DNA of 64,000 bases, taken from Ollibium composti. Lineage in GTDB: Bacteria > Pseudomonadota > Alphaproteobacteria > Rhizobiales > Rhizobiaceae. How positions within the stretch are numbered: position 1 is the first letter of the stretch; every line of letters begins with the position of its first letter. The translations under genes and the position numbers were made by a program. This document shows positions 1 through 8,444 of the stretch, piece by piece. The notes under the pieces are model-generated. The model saw only the letters and a list, made by a program, of their open reading frames with translations, was not told the DNA's origin and searched no databases. The stretch is taken from assembly GCF_004801285.1 (NCBI RefSeq), contig NZ_SSNY01000016.1:18841-82840 (forward strand), given 5' to 3'.

Positions 1-248
1 CGGAACGCCTCGTCGAAGGTGGCGTGGTCCTCGCGGCGCGAGACGAGCACCGAATGCAGCGTCCAGTAGAAATCGTCGCGGCTGCCGATGCCGGCCGCCA
101 GCACCGCCTCGATGGCGTCCTTGACCGAAGCCGGACCGACCCGCAAACCCGCCTTGCGCAAGGCACGGGCGAAATAGACGATGTTGTCGGCCATGCGGCC
201 TTCGGAGGTCGCCTGCTTGGGATTTTCGGCCATCGTTGCGGGCTTCAT
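1..248 (-). CDS. VWA-domain (CoxE-like) protein, N-terminal part
   Basis: This is the first 82 residues of a minus-strand protein that runs off the left edge of the window. The visible part begins MKPATMAENPKQ and continues with a helical segment (FARALRKAGLRVGPASVKDA, then the SRRED region). That pattern is typical of the N-terminus of CoxE-like proteins, which carry a von Willebrand factor A domain further on; the domain itself is not in view. It lies downstream of a MoxR ATPase gene in the same direction. MoxR and VWA proteins are a well-known functional pair, in which the ATPase and the metal-binding VWA protein act together as a chaperone or metal-insertion system. The target of this pair is unknown. 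Confidence 0.75.
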   Translation of the reverse strand, partial: MKPATMAENPKQATSEGRMADNIVYFARALRKAGLRVGPASVKDAIEAVLAAGIGSRDDFYWTLHSVLVSRREDHATFDEAF

Positions 249-339
249 ACCCCCCCTAACTCCTCCCCGCAAGGAGGAGGGGAAGCTGCCGCATACCCGC
301 TCCCCCTCCTCCTTGCGGGGAGGGGTTAGGGGTGGGGGT
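249..339. repeat. Intergenic palindromic repeat
   Basis: Two arms of about 33 bases (near 249-282 and 301-335) are almost perfect reverse complements of each other, each containing CTCCCCGCAAGGAGGAG or its complement. They fill the gap between the MoxR and VWA genes. The transcript would fold into a long hairpin. It resembles the short intergenic palindromes scattered in rhizobial genomes. A role in mRNA processing between the two genes is possible but not shown. Confidence 0.8.
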
Positions 340-369
340 CTTTTCAAGCAAAGCCGGCACGCACCGCCC

Positions 370-1332
370 CTACTCCGCGGCCGCCAGTTCGGCCTTCACC
401 TCGTCGAGGATACGCTTGCCTTCGCCCTGGCCGATGCGGGCGATGTCGTCCTGGTATTTCAACAACACGCCGATGGTGTCCGACACCGTCTCGGGGTCCA
501 GCGCCACCTTGTCCAGCTCGGTCAGCGCACCGGCCCAGTCGATCGTCTCGGCGACGCCCGGCGCCTTGAATAGTTCGATCTGCCTCAGCCGCTGCACGAA
601 GGCCACAACTTCGGCCGACAACCGCCGGTTGGCGCCCGGCACCTTGCGGCCGACGATCTCCAGTTCGCGCTCAGCGTCCGGATAATCCACCCAGTGGTAG
701 AGGCAGCGGCGCTTCAGCGCGTCGTGGATCTCGCGCGTCCGGTTGGTGGTGATGATGACGATGGGCGGCTCTTCCGCCTTGATGGTGCCCAGCTCCGGCA
801 CGGTGACCTGGAAATCGGACAGGATTTCCAAAAGATACGCCTCGAACGCCTCGTCGGTACGGTCGAGTTCGTCGATGAGGAAGACGGGCGCGGCACCGGT
901 CTTGCCGGTCAGCGCATCGAGCACCGGGCGACGGATCAGGTATTTTTCGGAAAAGACGTTCTTCTCCATGGCCGAGCGCTCGACCTTGCCCGCCGCTTCC
1001 TCCATGCGGATCTCGATCATCTGGGCGGCGTAGTTCCACTCGTAGACGGCCGACGAGACGTCCAGCCCCTCGTAGCATTGCAGGCGGATGAGCCGGCGCC
1101 CCAGCGCCGAAGCCAGCACCTTGGCGATCTCGGTCTTGCCGACGCCGGCCTCGCCTTCGAGGAACAGCGGCCGCTGCATGCGCAACGACAGGAACAGCAC
1201 CGTCGCCAGCGCGCGGTCGGCGACGTAGTCGGCCCCGGTCAGCAGGTCGAGCGTTTCATCGATCGTCCCCGGCAAGGGACGCGGGACAGGTGAAGTCAAT
1301 TTGTGCTCCGTGCCTGCGGCCGGGCACGTCAC
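370..1332 (-). CDS. MoxR-family AAA+ ATPase
   Basis: A 320-residue AAA+ ATPase of the MoxR group. The Walker A motif GEAGVGKT is at about residues 60-67, Walker B FLIDE at 151-155, a sensor-1 TTN at 195-197 and an arginine-finger region (ALKRR) near 205-209. MoxR ATPases act with VWA-domain partners in the maturation of metalloenzymes or surface structures. The start is a GTG whose first bases overlap the stop codon of the upstream flavin reductase gene (GTGA), so the two are probably translationally coupled. The VWA partner follows after the palindrome at 249-339. The family assignment is secure; the substrate is unknown. Confidence 0.92.
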   Translation of the reverse strand: MTCPAAGTEHKLTSPVPRPLPGTIDETLDLLTGADYVADRALATVLFLSLRMQRPLFLEGEAGVGKTEIAKVLASALGRRLIRLQCYEGLDVSSAVYEWNYAAQMIEIRMEEAAGKVERSAMEKNVFSEKYLIRRPVLDALTGKTGAAPVFLIDELDRTDEAFEAYLLEILSDFQVTVPELGTIKAEEPPIVIITTNRTREIHDALKRRCLYHWVDYPDAERELEIVGRKVPGANRRLSAEVVAFVQRLRQIELFKAPGVAETIDWAGALTELDKVALDPETVSDTIGVLLKYQDDIARIGQGEGKRILDEVKAELAAAE

Positions 1333-1814
1333 AGGATATGATAGCCGCGGTCGTGATAGATCAGCGGATGCAGGTTATCGCCGAGGCGCAGGCCTGTCAC
1401 CTTGCCAAAAAGCACACGATGCGTGGCCATGTCCTTGGCCTCGACCAGTTCGCAGTCGAAGACGGCCAGCGCATCCTTCAGCGCCGGTGCGCCGGTGGAG
1501 ATGACGTCCCACTCGGCCAGCGCGAAACGCTCTTCGGGCGACAGGCCGGTCTGGCCGGAAAAGCCGGCCGCCAGATCGTGGTGATGCGAGGCCAGCGTGT
1601 TGAGCGCAAAGCGGCCGTTGGCGGCGAAAGGCTCGTTGCGCGGGTTCTCGCGGTTGAGGCAGGCCAGCACCATGGGCGGCGAATCCGACACCGAACAGGC
1701 AGCGATCACGGTCGTGCCGCGCCGGCCGGCGGGGCCGTCGGTGGTGATGACGTGCACATGGCCGGCAAAATGGCTCATGGCATCGCGATAGGCCTGAGGC
1801 CCTATGTCGTTCAT
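1329..1814 (-). CDS. Flavin reductase domain protein (RutF/HpaC type)
   Basis: A 161-residue protein with the split-barrel FMN-binding fold of the flavin reductase family. Hallmarks are HVHVITTDGPAGRRGTT near the start, the SPPMVLACLNRE segment and the HRVLFGKV segment near the end. Such enzymes reduce FMN or FAD with NAD(P)H, often to supply a separate monooxygenase. No oxygenase gene lies beside it here. The ATG at 1814 gives MNDIGPQAYRDAM; a GTG three codons upstream is an alternative. The reading frame stays open far upstream, but that part is antisense to the next gene. It overlaps the MoxR gene by four bases and is probably cotranscribed with it. Confidence 0.85.
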   Translation of the reverse strand: MNDIGPQAYRDAMSHFAGHVHVITTDGPAGRRGTTVIAACSVSDSPPMVLACLNRENPRNEPFAANGRFALNTLASHHHDLAAGFSGQTGLSPEERFALAEWDVISTGAPALKDALAVFDCELVEAKDMATHRVLFGKVTGLRLGDNLHPLIYHDRGYHIL

Positions 1815-2024
1815 CTTCAGCACGATTGAATTCCGTCGCCTGTTCCCGCCACGCTGACCCCGGATGGCATGGCCTATTCCGCATGTATGAGTGAACACCA
1901 TAGGCTGCAAGGAAGCGTTAAGGCGGCTTGTGGCCTTTTCGCGAGTTGCGAAGCCAGGGGCAGGCCTATACGACTGGCGCGGAAAACCGGCCTCAGCCGG
2001 CGAAGGGAATCTTTTCTGACAGGT

Positions 2025-3101
2025 ATGCGCATAATCGCCGCCAGCCTTGCCGTCGCTGCCGCTCTCGCCTGGAGCGGTCCTGCGGGCGCGCAGGAACTTG
2101 CCATCGGCGTGGCAGCGCCCTTGTCGGGACCCTCCGCTCCGTTGGGCCGCCAGGTCGAGGCCGGCGCCGCTGTCGTCGCCAGGGCGCTGGGGGTGCAGGT
2201 CAGCACCGCCGACGACGCCTGCACGGCGGAAGGCGGAGCGGCGGCGGCCAAGCAGTTCGCGGCCGAAAAGGTTGCCGCCGTCGTCGGCTTCCTGTGCACG
2301 GAATCGATCGAGGCCGCCCTGCCCGTCCTCAAGGACGCCGGCATTCCGGTCATCACCGTCGGTGTACGCACCGAAAGCCTCACCGACCGGCGCGAAAAGA
2401 CCGGTTGGTCGGTGTTCCGGCTGGCGCCGCGCGGCGACGACGAGCGCAACGCGGCCGCCACGATCCTGACGAGACTCTGGCGCGCGCAGCCCTTCGCCAT
2501 CGTCGACGACGGCACCATCTACGGCCGCGAACTGGCCGAGACGGTGCGCAACGCGGCCGAGCAGGCGGCGCTGAAACCCGTCTTCATCGACACCTACCGA
2601 CCCGACATGGACAACCAGATCGGCCTTGCCGGCCGGCTGAAGAAGGCGGGGGCCGAACAGGTTTTCGTCGGCGGCGACGGCGACGACGTTGCGATCCTCG
2701 GGCGCGACGCGGCCAAGCTGGACGCCGGCATCACCGTCGCCGGGGGCGAGGCGCTGCGCGCCGCCCCGTCCGACGTGCCCTATGTAGACGGCACGCTGAT
2801 GATCGCCGAGCCCGAATGGGCCGATATTGCCGATGGTGATACGCTCGCGGCCTTCAGCGCCGCCGGCGTCATCCCGGAAGGCTATGCCCTGCCCGTCTAT
2901 GCCACCGTGCAGATCGTCAAGGCGGCGGCGGCGCAGGCTGCCGGACGCCCCTTGGCCGATGTGCTCGGCGGCCAGGATTTCGCCACCGCCATCGGGTCGA
3001 TCCGTTTCGACGCCAAGGGCGACCTGACGCAGAACCCCTACCGCGCCTTTCGCTTCGAAGGCGGGGCTTTTGTGCCGTTGCCGCAACCGGAAAATCAGTA
3101 A
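2025..3101 (+). CDS. Periplasmic substrate-binding protein, type 1 (ABC transporter, branched-chain amino acid-like)
   Basis: A 358-residue protein with a clear signal peptide (MRIIAASLAVAAALAW... cleaved after GAQ, about residue 24). The mature part has the Leu/Ile/Val-binding-protein fold: the IGVAAPLSGPSAPLGRQ opening, the KQFAAEKVAAVVGFLC segment and ITVGVRTESL. These proteins capture small ligands in the periplasm for an ABC importer. No permease or ATPase gene is next to it, so it is an orphan or serves a remote transporter. The start chosen is the Met just before the signal sequence, since the upstream extension of the frame has no signal character. Its stop overlaps the start of the next gene (TAATG). 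The ligand is unknown. Confidence 0.85.
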   Translation: MRIIAASLAVAAALAWSGPAGAQELAIGVAAPLSGPSAPLGRQVEAGAAVVARALGVQVSTADDACTAEGGAAAAKQFAAEKVAAVVGFLCTESIEAALPVLKDAGIPVITVGVRTESLTDRREKTGWSVFRLAPRGDDERNAAATILTRLWRAQPFAIVDDGTIYGRELAETVRNAAEQAALKPVFIDTYRPDMDNQIGLAGRLKKAGAEQVFVGGDGDDVAILGRDAAKLDAGITVAGGEALRAAPSDVPYVDGTLMIAEPEWADIADGDTLAAFSAAGVIPEGYALPVYATVQIVKAAAAQAAGRPLADVLGGQDFATAIGSIRFDAKGDLTQNPYRAFRFEGGAFVPLPQPENQ

Positions 3102-4102
3102 TGTTCCGCACCGGGCCGAAGAACCTCATCACCGACGTCGCGGGCCTCAAGGTCGGCAACGCCGAGGACGCCAGGCTGAAATCCGGTGTCACCGCCGTTC
3201 TGTGCGAGACGACGGCCGTCGCTTCCGTGCAGGTTCTCGGCGGCGCGCCGGGCACGCGCGAAACCGACCTTCTGGAGCCGCACAACACGGTGGAAGCCGT
3301 CAACGCCGTGGTGCTTTCGGGTGGGTCTGCGTTCGGCCTCGACGCCGCCTCCGGCGTGCAGGCGGCCTTGCGGGAAAAGGGCATAGGCTTCGAGGTCGGC
3401 GGCCACCACATCCCCATCGTGCCGGCGGCGATCCTGTTCGACCTCATCAACGGCGGCGACAAGGACTGGGGCCGCTACCCGCCCTATCGCGAACTCGGCT
3501 ATGCGGCCGTGCAAGCCGCCGCTGCCGACTTTTCGCTGGGCAGCGCCGGCGCCGGGACCGGCGCGCTGGTGGCCGGCCTGAAAGGCGGCCTCGGCTCGGC
3601 CTCGACGGCGTTGGCCAGCGGCATAACCCTCGGCGCGCTGGTCGCCGTCAACGCGGTCGGTTCGGCAACGGTCGGATCGAGCCGGCACTTCTGGGCAGCG
3701 CCCTTCGAGATCGGCACGGAGTTCGGCGGGCTTGGCCTGCCGGCGGCGCAGCCGGAAGACGCCACGGCGATCCGGCTGAAAATCCGCCAGGAGATGGCCA
3801 ACACCACCATCGCGGTCATCGCCACCGACGCGGTGCTGACCAAGGCGGCCGCCAAGCGGCTGGCGATTTCGGCGCATGACGGCTTCGCGCGGGCGCTGTG
3901 GCCGGCGCACACGCCGATGGACGGCGACCTCGTCTTTGCGTTGGCGACGGGGGCCAGCGGCATCGCCCCCTCGCCCGACCAAGCGATCGACCTCTATGCC
4001 GCCGCCGGCGCAACCATGGCGAGGGCCATCGCACGCGGCGTCTTCGCCGCCACGCCGGCTTCCGGCGACCTCACGCCGACGTGGTCGCAGCGCCACGGCT
4101 GA
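3101..4102 (+). CDS. P1-family (S58, DmpA/NylC-like) peptidase
   Basis: A 333-residue member of the DmpA/NylC N-terminal-nucleophile family. Visible hallmarks are the ITDVAGLKVGNAED opening, GGSAFGLDAASGV at 74-86, the GALVAVNAVGSA region near 179-189, and ANTTIAVIATDA at 233-244. Family members self-cleave to expose a nucleophile. In NylC the cut is between Asn and Thr, and the Asn234-Thr235 pair here sits in the corresponding place (inferred by pattern, not alignment). Substrates in the family include N-terminal D- or L-amino acids, beta-peptides and nylon oligomers. The start overlaps the stop of the binding-protein gene, so uptake and cleavage of one peptide-like compound is a reasonable guess. 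Confidence 0.88.
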   Translation: MFRTGPKNLITDVAGLKVGNAEDARLKSGVTAVLCETTAVASVQVLGGAPGTRETDLLEPHNTVEAVNAVVLSGGSAFGLDAASGVQAALREKGIGFEVGGHHIPIVPAAILFDLINGGDKDWGRYPPYRELGYAAVQAAAADFSLGSAGAGTGALVAGLKGGLGSASTALASGITLGALVAVNAVGSATVGSSRHFWAAPFEIGTEFGGLGLPAAQPEDATAIRLKIRQEMANTTIAVIATDAVLTKAAAKRLAISAHDGFARALWPAHTPMDGDLVFALATGASGIAPSPDQAIDLYAAAGATMARAIARGVFAATPASGDLTPTWSQRHG

Positions 4103-4123
4103 CCGCCGTTCGGCGTCAGGACC

Positions 4124-4375
4124 TCACGTAGGGTCGCCCTCTTCCTCCTCGAACTCGTCCACGGCAACATCGGCGTTCGCCGACAGGCGCACCCTGTCGC
4201 CCTCGACGCCGGCCACGAGGCTCGCCGGAATGTAATGGTGATGCCCCTTGTGCGAGCCCATGCCGCTATCGGCCTTGGTCAGCTTGATGCGGTCGCCCTC
4301 CATCCTGTCGACGGTGCCGATATGCACGCCGTCGGCGCCGATCACTTCCATATGTTCGCGGATATTGCTGTTCAT
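4124..4375 (-). CDS. DUF2171-family protein
   Basis: An 83-residue acidic protein (MNSNIREHMEV... ending in an Asp/Glu-rich tail). It matches the small DUF2171 family, whose core reads GADGVHIGTVDRMEGDRIKL followed by a His-rich HKGHHHYIP stretch, a PRC-barrel-like beta fold. The start at 4375 is preceded by a GGAG-like ribosome site. The function is not known; relatives are often abundant stress or stationary-phase proteins. It stands alone, converging on the peptidase gene. Confidence 0.75.
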   Translation of the reverse strand: MNSNIREHMEVIGADGVHIGTVDRMEGDRIKLTKADSGMGSHKGHHHYIPASLVAGVEGDRVRLSANADVAVDEFEEEEGDPT

Positions 4376-4500
4376 GGCGATTCTCCGTTTGGGCAGGAAC
4401 GCAAAACGGCCGACCGGCCGTTTGGATGCTTCGCCGCAGCGATATTTCTGGTGCACAGGCGCCCGCCTCCTGCCATCATGAAGGCAAAGCGAGGGATTCC

Positions 4501-5232
4501 ATGGAAATACGACCCGCCCTGTTCGCCGCCGCGCTGGCCGCGCTATCGGCAGCCCCTGCCCTTGCCGGCGATGCCGCGCAGCTGGAAATCCTCGGTTTCT
4601 CCAAGGACGGCGGCGTCTTCGCTTTCGAGGAATACGGCGTGCAGGACGGGTCCGGCTTTCCCTATGCCAGCCGCTATTACATCGATACGGCGACCGACAC
4701 CTTCGTGAAGGGTACGCCGGTCAAGGTGCGGCTGGACGACGAAAGCGCCTCGATGGCCGACGCCCGCAAAGAGGTGCGCGCCAAGGGCGAAGCGATCGTC
4801 AAGGAAGACGAACTCGTAGCCAATCGCGGCTTCACGGCCGGGTTCAACGCGATCACCGAACTTTCGGCCGATCCGCACCGCATGGTCGTCAACCCGCGAC
4901 CGGTCTTTCCCGCCATCGACCCGCCGCTGGAATTCCGACTTGAGGAAATTGCCCTCAACAACCTGCCCGGCATGGAGACCTGCAACAGCCAGGGCGAGAT
5001 CAACGGCTTCCGACTGCTCAAGATCGATGCCAGCGACGGCGGCCGCACGAAAGTCCTGCACGAGGACAAGACGATCCCGCAAAGCCGTGGTTGTCCGAAC
5101 GGCTACCGCATCGGCGGCGTGCAGACGTTCTCGAAAGACAAGCTCAGCGCCTACGCCGTCCTGATCTCGGTACGGCAATACGGCTTCGAGGGCCCAGACC
5201 ATCGCTGGATCGCCGTGACCGGCCGCCTGTGA
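4501..5232 (+). CDS. DUF2259 secreted protein
   Basis: A 243-residue protein with a signal peptide (MEIRPALFAAALAALSAAPALAG). The mature part opens LEILGFSKDGGVFAFEEYGVQDGSG, the hallmark of the DUF2259 predicted secreted proteins. Two cysteines (in METCNSQ and SRGCPNG) could form a disulfide in the periplasm. The function is not established. Its stop codon overlaps the GTG start of the following membrane protein gene, so the two are likely cotranslated. Confidence 0.82.
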   Translation: MEIRPALFAAALAALSAAPALAGDAAQLEILGFSKDGGVFAFEEYGVQDGSGFPYASRYYIDTATDTFVKGTPVKVRLDDESASMADARKEVRAKGEAIVKEDELVANRGFTAGFNAITELSADPHRMVVNPRPVFPAIDPPLEFRLEEIALNNLPGMETCNSQGEINGFRLLKIDASDGGRTKVLHEDKTIPQSRGCPNGYRIGGVQTFSKDKLSAYAVLISVRQYGFEGPDHRWIAVTGRL

Positions 5233-5771
5233 CGATCCTTTCCTCCCAAAACGCACCGCATCCGGGAGTGCGGCTTGTCGCCCGTTTCGCGCTGGCCCTG
5301 CCGCCTTGGCGGGTAGCGCTTGCCGGCGCGCTGCTGTGGGGGCTCGCCATGGGCGCCAGCGCGCTTGCGGCCCTCCTCATCGACCGTTGGGAAACGCCGG
5401 CGTCGATCCGCACCGTCGTTGTCCTGTTCGCAGGCGGCGGAGCGGTCGGCTTTCCGGTCGCGCTCTATGTCGCCCGGCTGCTCGCCATCGGCGCGCGGGC
5501 GGAGCCCGCCTTCGCCGCCGCCTTCGTCTCGCTGGCGGTGGCGACGATCGGCTTCACCGCCCTGTTCTTCGCGCTGTACTATCGCAGCTACTACGCGCAA
5601 TGGCATGCCGAGACACTAACCCGGTTCTGGGCGATCCAGTTCGTCCATACGGCAGCGGGCGCGGTGTACCAGTTCGCAGTGCTCGGTCTGCGGCTTTATT
5701 TCCCCTTCGGCTTCGCCGCCCTGTTCGTCGGCGCGCTGATGAGCCTGCGCTTTGTCCGCCATGCGCGTTGA
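5229..5771 (+). CDS. Hypothetical four-span inner-membrane protein
   Basis: A 180-residue protein with four hydrophobic segments, roughly residues 22-45, 55-75, 83-105 and 145-168 (WRVALAGALLWGLAMGASALAALL is split by the first). I do not recognise a family. The GTG start at 5229 overlaps the upstream TGA (GTGA), which argues for coupling to the DUF2259 gene; an upstream extension of the frame is antisense-like and not used. It may anchor or assist the secreted DUF2259 protein, but that is a guess from position only. Confidence 0.65.
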   Translation: MTILSSQNAPHPGVRLVARFALALPPWRVALAGALLWGLAMGASALAALLIDRWETPASIRTVVVLFAGGGAVGFPVALYVARLLAIGARAEPAFAAAFVSLAVATIGFTALFFALYYRSYYAQWHAETLTRFWAIQFVHTAAGAVYQFAVLGLRLYFPFGFAALFVGALMSLRFVRHAR

Positions 5772-5831
5772 GGAATCCGCCCGGCTCTGTTAGGAGGCGG
5801 CGACAATTCCCACACACGGCAGGACCGCCCG

Positions 5832-7139
5832 ATGATCCCACGCTATTCCCGGCCGGAAATGGTCGCCATCTGGTCGCCGGAGACGCGCTTCCGCATCTGG
5901 TTTGAGATCGAGGCGCATGCCTGCGACGCGCTGGCCGAACTCGGCGTCATCCCGAAGGAAGCGGCCAAAACCATCTGGGAAAAGGGCGGCGCTGCGACCT
6001 TCGACGTCGAGCGCATCGACGAGATCGAGCGCGTCACCAAGCACGACGTCATCGCCTTCCTCACCCATCTGGCCGAATTCGTCGGGCCGGACGCGCGTTT
6101 CATCCATCAGGGCATGACCTCGTCGGACGTGCTGGACACCTGCCTTGCCGTGCAATTGACCCGCGCCAGCGACCTCCTGCTCGCCGACATCGACGGCCTG
6201 CTGGCGGCGCTGAAGCGGCGCGCCTTCGAGCACAAGGACACGATCACCATCGGCCGCAGCCACGGCATCCATGCCGAGCCGACCACCTTCGGCGTCAAGC
6301 TGGCGGAAGCCTATGCGGAATTTTCCCGCGCCCGCGAGCGGCTGGTGCATGCGCGCGAGGACATCGCCACCTGCGCCATTTCCGGCGCCATCGGCACCTT
6401 CGCCAATATCGATCCCTATGTGGAAGAGCATGTAGCGAAAAAGCTCGGCCTGAAGCCGGAGCCGGTCTCGACGCAGGTCATCCCGCGCGACCGCCACGCC
6501 ATGTTCTTCGCCACGCTCGGCGTCATCGCCTCGTCCATCGAGCGGCTGGCCATCGAGATCCGCCATCTGCAGCGCACCGAGGTGCTGGAAGCGGAGGAAT
6601 ATTTCTCGCCCGGCCAGAAGGGCTCGTCGGCCATGCCGCACAAGCGCAACCCGGTACTGACCGAGAACCTGACCGGCCTTGCCCGCATGGTGCGCTCCTA
6701 CGCCATGCCGGCGATGGAGAACGTCGCGCTATGGCACGAGCGCGATATCTCGCACTCGTCGGTCGAGCGCATGATCGGCCCGGACGCGACGGTGACGCTG
6801 GATTTCGCGCTTGTGCGGCTCACCAGCGTCGTCGACAAGCTGCTGGTCTATCCGGACAATATGCTGAAGAATTTGAATCGCTTCCGCGGGCTTGTTCACT
6901 CGCAGCGCGTGCTTCTGGCGCTGACGCAGACCGGCGTGTCGCGCGAGGACGCCTACCGGCTCGTCCAGCGCAACGCCATGAAGGTGTGGGAACAGGGCAA
7001 GGACTTCCTGGAAGAACTGCTGGCCGACAAGGACGTCACCGCAGCGCTGCCCGAGGCCGAAATCCGCGAGAAATTCGACCTTGGCTACCACACCAAGCAT
7101 GTGGATACGATCTTCAGGCGGGTGTTCGGAGAAGCTTGA
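5832..7139 (+). CDS. purB: Adenylosuccinate lyase
   Basis: A 435-residue enzyme of the fumarase/aspartase superfamily. It catalyses two steps of purine synthesis: release of fumarate from SAICAR, and from adenylosuccinate to give AMP. The superfamily signature GSSAMPHKRNP is at about 266-276, with the substrate-binding segments EVERVTKHDV-like (IERVTKHDV, about 65-73) and GMTSSDVLDT near 95. Length fits the family. It sits apart from the purC-S-Q-L genes further right, with a small membrane protein gene just downstream. Confidence 0.96.
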   Translation: MIPRYSRPEMVAIWSPETRFRIWFEIEAHACDALAELGVIPKEAAKTIWEKGGAATFDVERIDEIERVTKHDVIAFLTHLAEFVGPDARFIHQGMTSSDVLDTCLAVQLTRASDLLLADIDGLLAALKRRAFEHKDTITIGRSHGIHAEPTTFGVKLAEAYAEFSRARERLVHAREDIATCAISGAIGTFANIDPYVEEHVAKKLGLKPEPVSTQVIPRDRHAMFFATLGVIASSIERLAIEIRHLQRTEVLEAEEYFSPGQKGSSAMPHKRNPVLTENLTGLARMVRSYAMPAMENVALWHERDISHSSVERMIGPDATVTLDFALVRLTSVVDKLLVYPDNMLKNLNRFRGLVHSQRVLLALTQTGVSREDAYRLVQRNAMKVWEQGKDFLEELLADKDVTAALPEAEIREKFDLGYHTKHVDTIFRRVFGEA

Positions 7140-7195
7140 GGCGGAACCGCCAGCTTCGCATCGGCGTTTAATGGCGAATTTTCGCTGGAGCGCCC

Positions 7196-7402
7196 ATGCC
7201 GAAGACGGTGCGAATGCCCGAACCTGAAGAAGTGCCGATCCATACGCAGGAGCCTTCCGGCTGGCACGGCCATATCGGCTGGTTCCTGCGCGGCTTCGTG
7301 GCGGCGGCGCTGCTGTTTGGCGCCTTCCTCGTCTATCAGGACTATTCCAGCAGCGCTGTCGCCAGCCATGACGACACGCGCACGATCATCGTCGGGAAAT
7401 AG
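7196..7402 (+). CDS. Small single-span membrane protein
   Basis: A 68-residue protein with a hydrophilic N-terminus, one membrane span (about IGWFLRGFVAAALLFGAFLVY, split here at residues 29-49) and a short polar tail. The basic Arg before the span suggests the tail faces the periplasm. I do not recognise it. It follows purB by 56 bases in the same direction and has a codon pattern like its neighbours, which supports it being real. Confidence 0.6.
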   Translation: MPKTVRMPEPEEVPIHTQEPSGWHGHIGWFLRGFVAAALLFGAFLVYQDYSSSAVASHDDTRTIIVGK

Positions 7403-7417
7403 ACGGCACGGCCGCTC

Positions 7418-8245
7418 TCAGGCAGCCGTCGCCACGGCCTTGTCCGGCACCAGCCGGATGAGCGTGCCCCATGGGTCCTGCTTCTCGCTTGCCGCCGACG
7501 CCTGCGAAGACCGCAACTCGACCCACGACAAGCCGCTGCGGGACGGATCGCGGCGACCGGCGCCGGGGCTCTGCCAGGTGTTGCCGGCGATGTGGTGGTG
7601 GTAGCCGCCCGACGACATGAAGGCCGCCTGCGTGCCGTAGCGCGCCACCGTGTCGAAGCCATACGCCTCGTTCCAGAAGCTTTCGGCGGCTCGCGGGTCG
7701 CCGACGCGCAGGTGGACATGGCCGACGACAGTGTTTTCCGGCATACCCTGCCAGGGGGCGTCGCCTTCCGGCACCGAGCCGACAACGCCGGGAATATCCA
7801 TGCGCGCGGTCGCCATCTTGACCATGCCGTTTTCCCACGCCCAGCCTTCATGCGGCCGGTCGGCATAGATCTCGATGCCGTTGCCTTCCGGATCGGTCAG
7901 GTAGAGCGCCTCGGAAACGATGTGGTCGGAGGCGCCGTCGATCTGGATACGATCGGCGATGGCATGGTTGATCCAGCGGCCTAGGTCGGCGCGGCTGGGC
8001 AAAAGGAAGGCGGTATGGAAAAGACCGGCGGCACGCGGATCGTCCGGCTTGGCGGCGGCATCGCGCTCCAGCACAAGCAGCGGGCGGCCGGGCGAGCCCA
8101 GTGTGATCGTCTCGCCGTCGCGCGACAGTTCCTGAAGGCCGACGACGGAACGATAGAAGTCGGCCAGCTTGTCGGCCTCGCGGGCCTTCAGGCCGACGCG
8201 GGCGACGCTGATTGGCGTGGTGGCGGCAAAGGGCAGTTCGCTCAT
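7418..8245 (-). CDS. VOC-family dioxygenase-like protein (two-domain, catechol 2,3-dioxygenase type)
   Basis: A 275-residue protein with two vicinal-oxygen-chelate modules: residues about 8-130 (VARVGLKARE, FYRSVVGL, LFHTAFLLP, DPEGNGIEIY) and about 155-270 (VVGHVHLRVGD, FYN-like FWNEAYGF, HHHIAGNTW). His in HTAFL, His in VHLRV and Glu in GIEIY are candidate metal ligands. This layout fits extradiol ring-cleavage dioxygenases or their CatE-like relatives. The start at 8245 was chosen over the adjacent ATG at 8248 because AAGGAG lies six bases before it. It diverges from a hydrolase gene across a palindrome at 8361-8379. Confidence 0.85.
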   Translation of the reverse strand: MSELPFAATTPISVARVGLKAREADKLADFYRSVVGLQELSRDGETITLGSPGRPLLVLERDAAAKPDDPRAAGLFHTAFLLPSRADLGRWINHAIADRIQIDGASDHIVSEALYLTDPEGNGIEIYADRPHEGWAWENGMVKMATARMDIPGVVGSVPEGDAPWQGMPENTVVGHVHLRVGDPRAAESFWNEAYGFDTVARYGTQAAFMSSGGYHHHIAGNTWQSPGAGRRDPSRSGLSWVELRSSQASAASEKQDPWGTLIRLVPDKAVATAA

Positions 8246-8360
8246 CATGAACTCCTTGGGCGGCGCACGTCGCCGCGCTTGTGTGGTGCGCCGCATCCAG
8301 ATGTGGCGCTTCCTTGCCCTACAGATCGTCCATCGCCATCGTTCACACAAGATAGATAAA

Positions 8361-8379
8361 TGCGAACATCGTGTTCACA
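8361..8379. promoter_or_regulatory. Palindromic operator candidate
   Basis: The 19-base sequence tgcgaacatcgtgttcaca is nearly its own reverse complement (arms GAACA and TGTTC around a central TCG). A further half-site, GTTCACA, lies at 8341-8347. It is in the shared promoter region of the divergent VOC dioxygenase and hydrolase genes, where a small dimeric repressor would bind. No regulator gene is adjacent. Confidence 0.5.
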
Positions 8380-8444
8380 TTTTTGACTACGTTCCATCGA
8401 CCGACGCGGTTGCGCGCCACGGTGCGGCTCGCTACATGCCGGCC

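Noticed and set aside
1815..3086. Upstream extension of the flavin reductase frame
   Set aside because: It is antisense to the periplasmic binding protein and lacks any domain; the reductase fold begins at 1814 or 1823.
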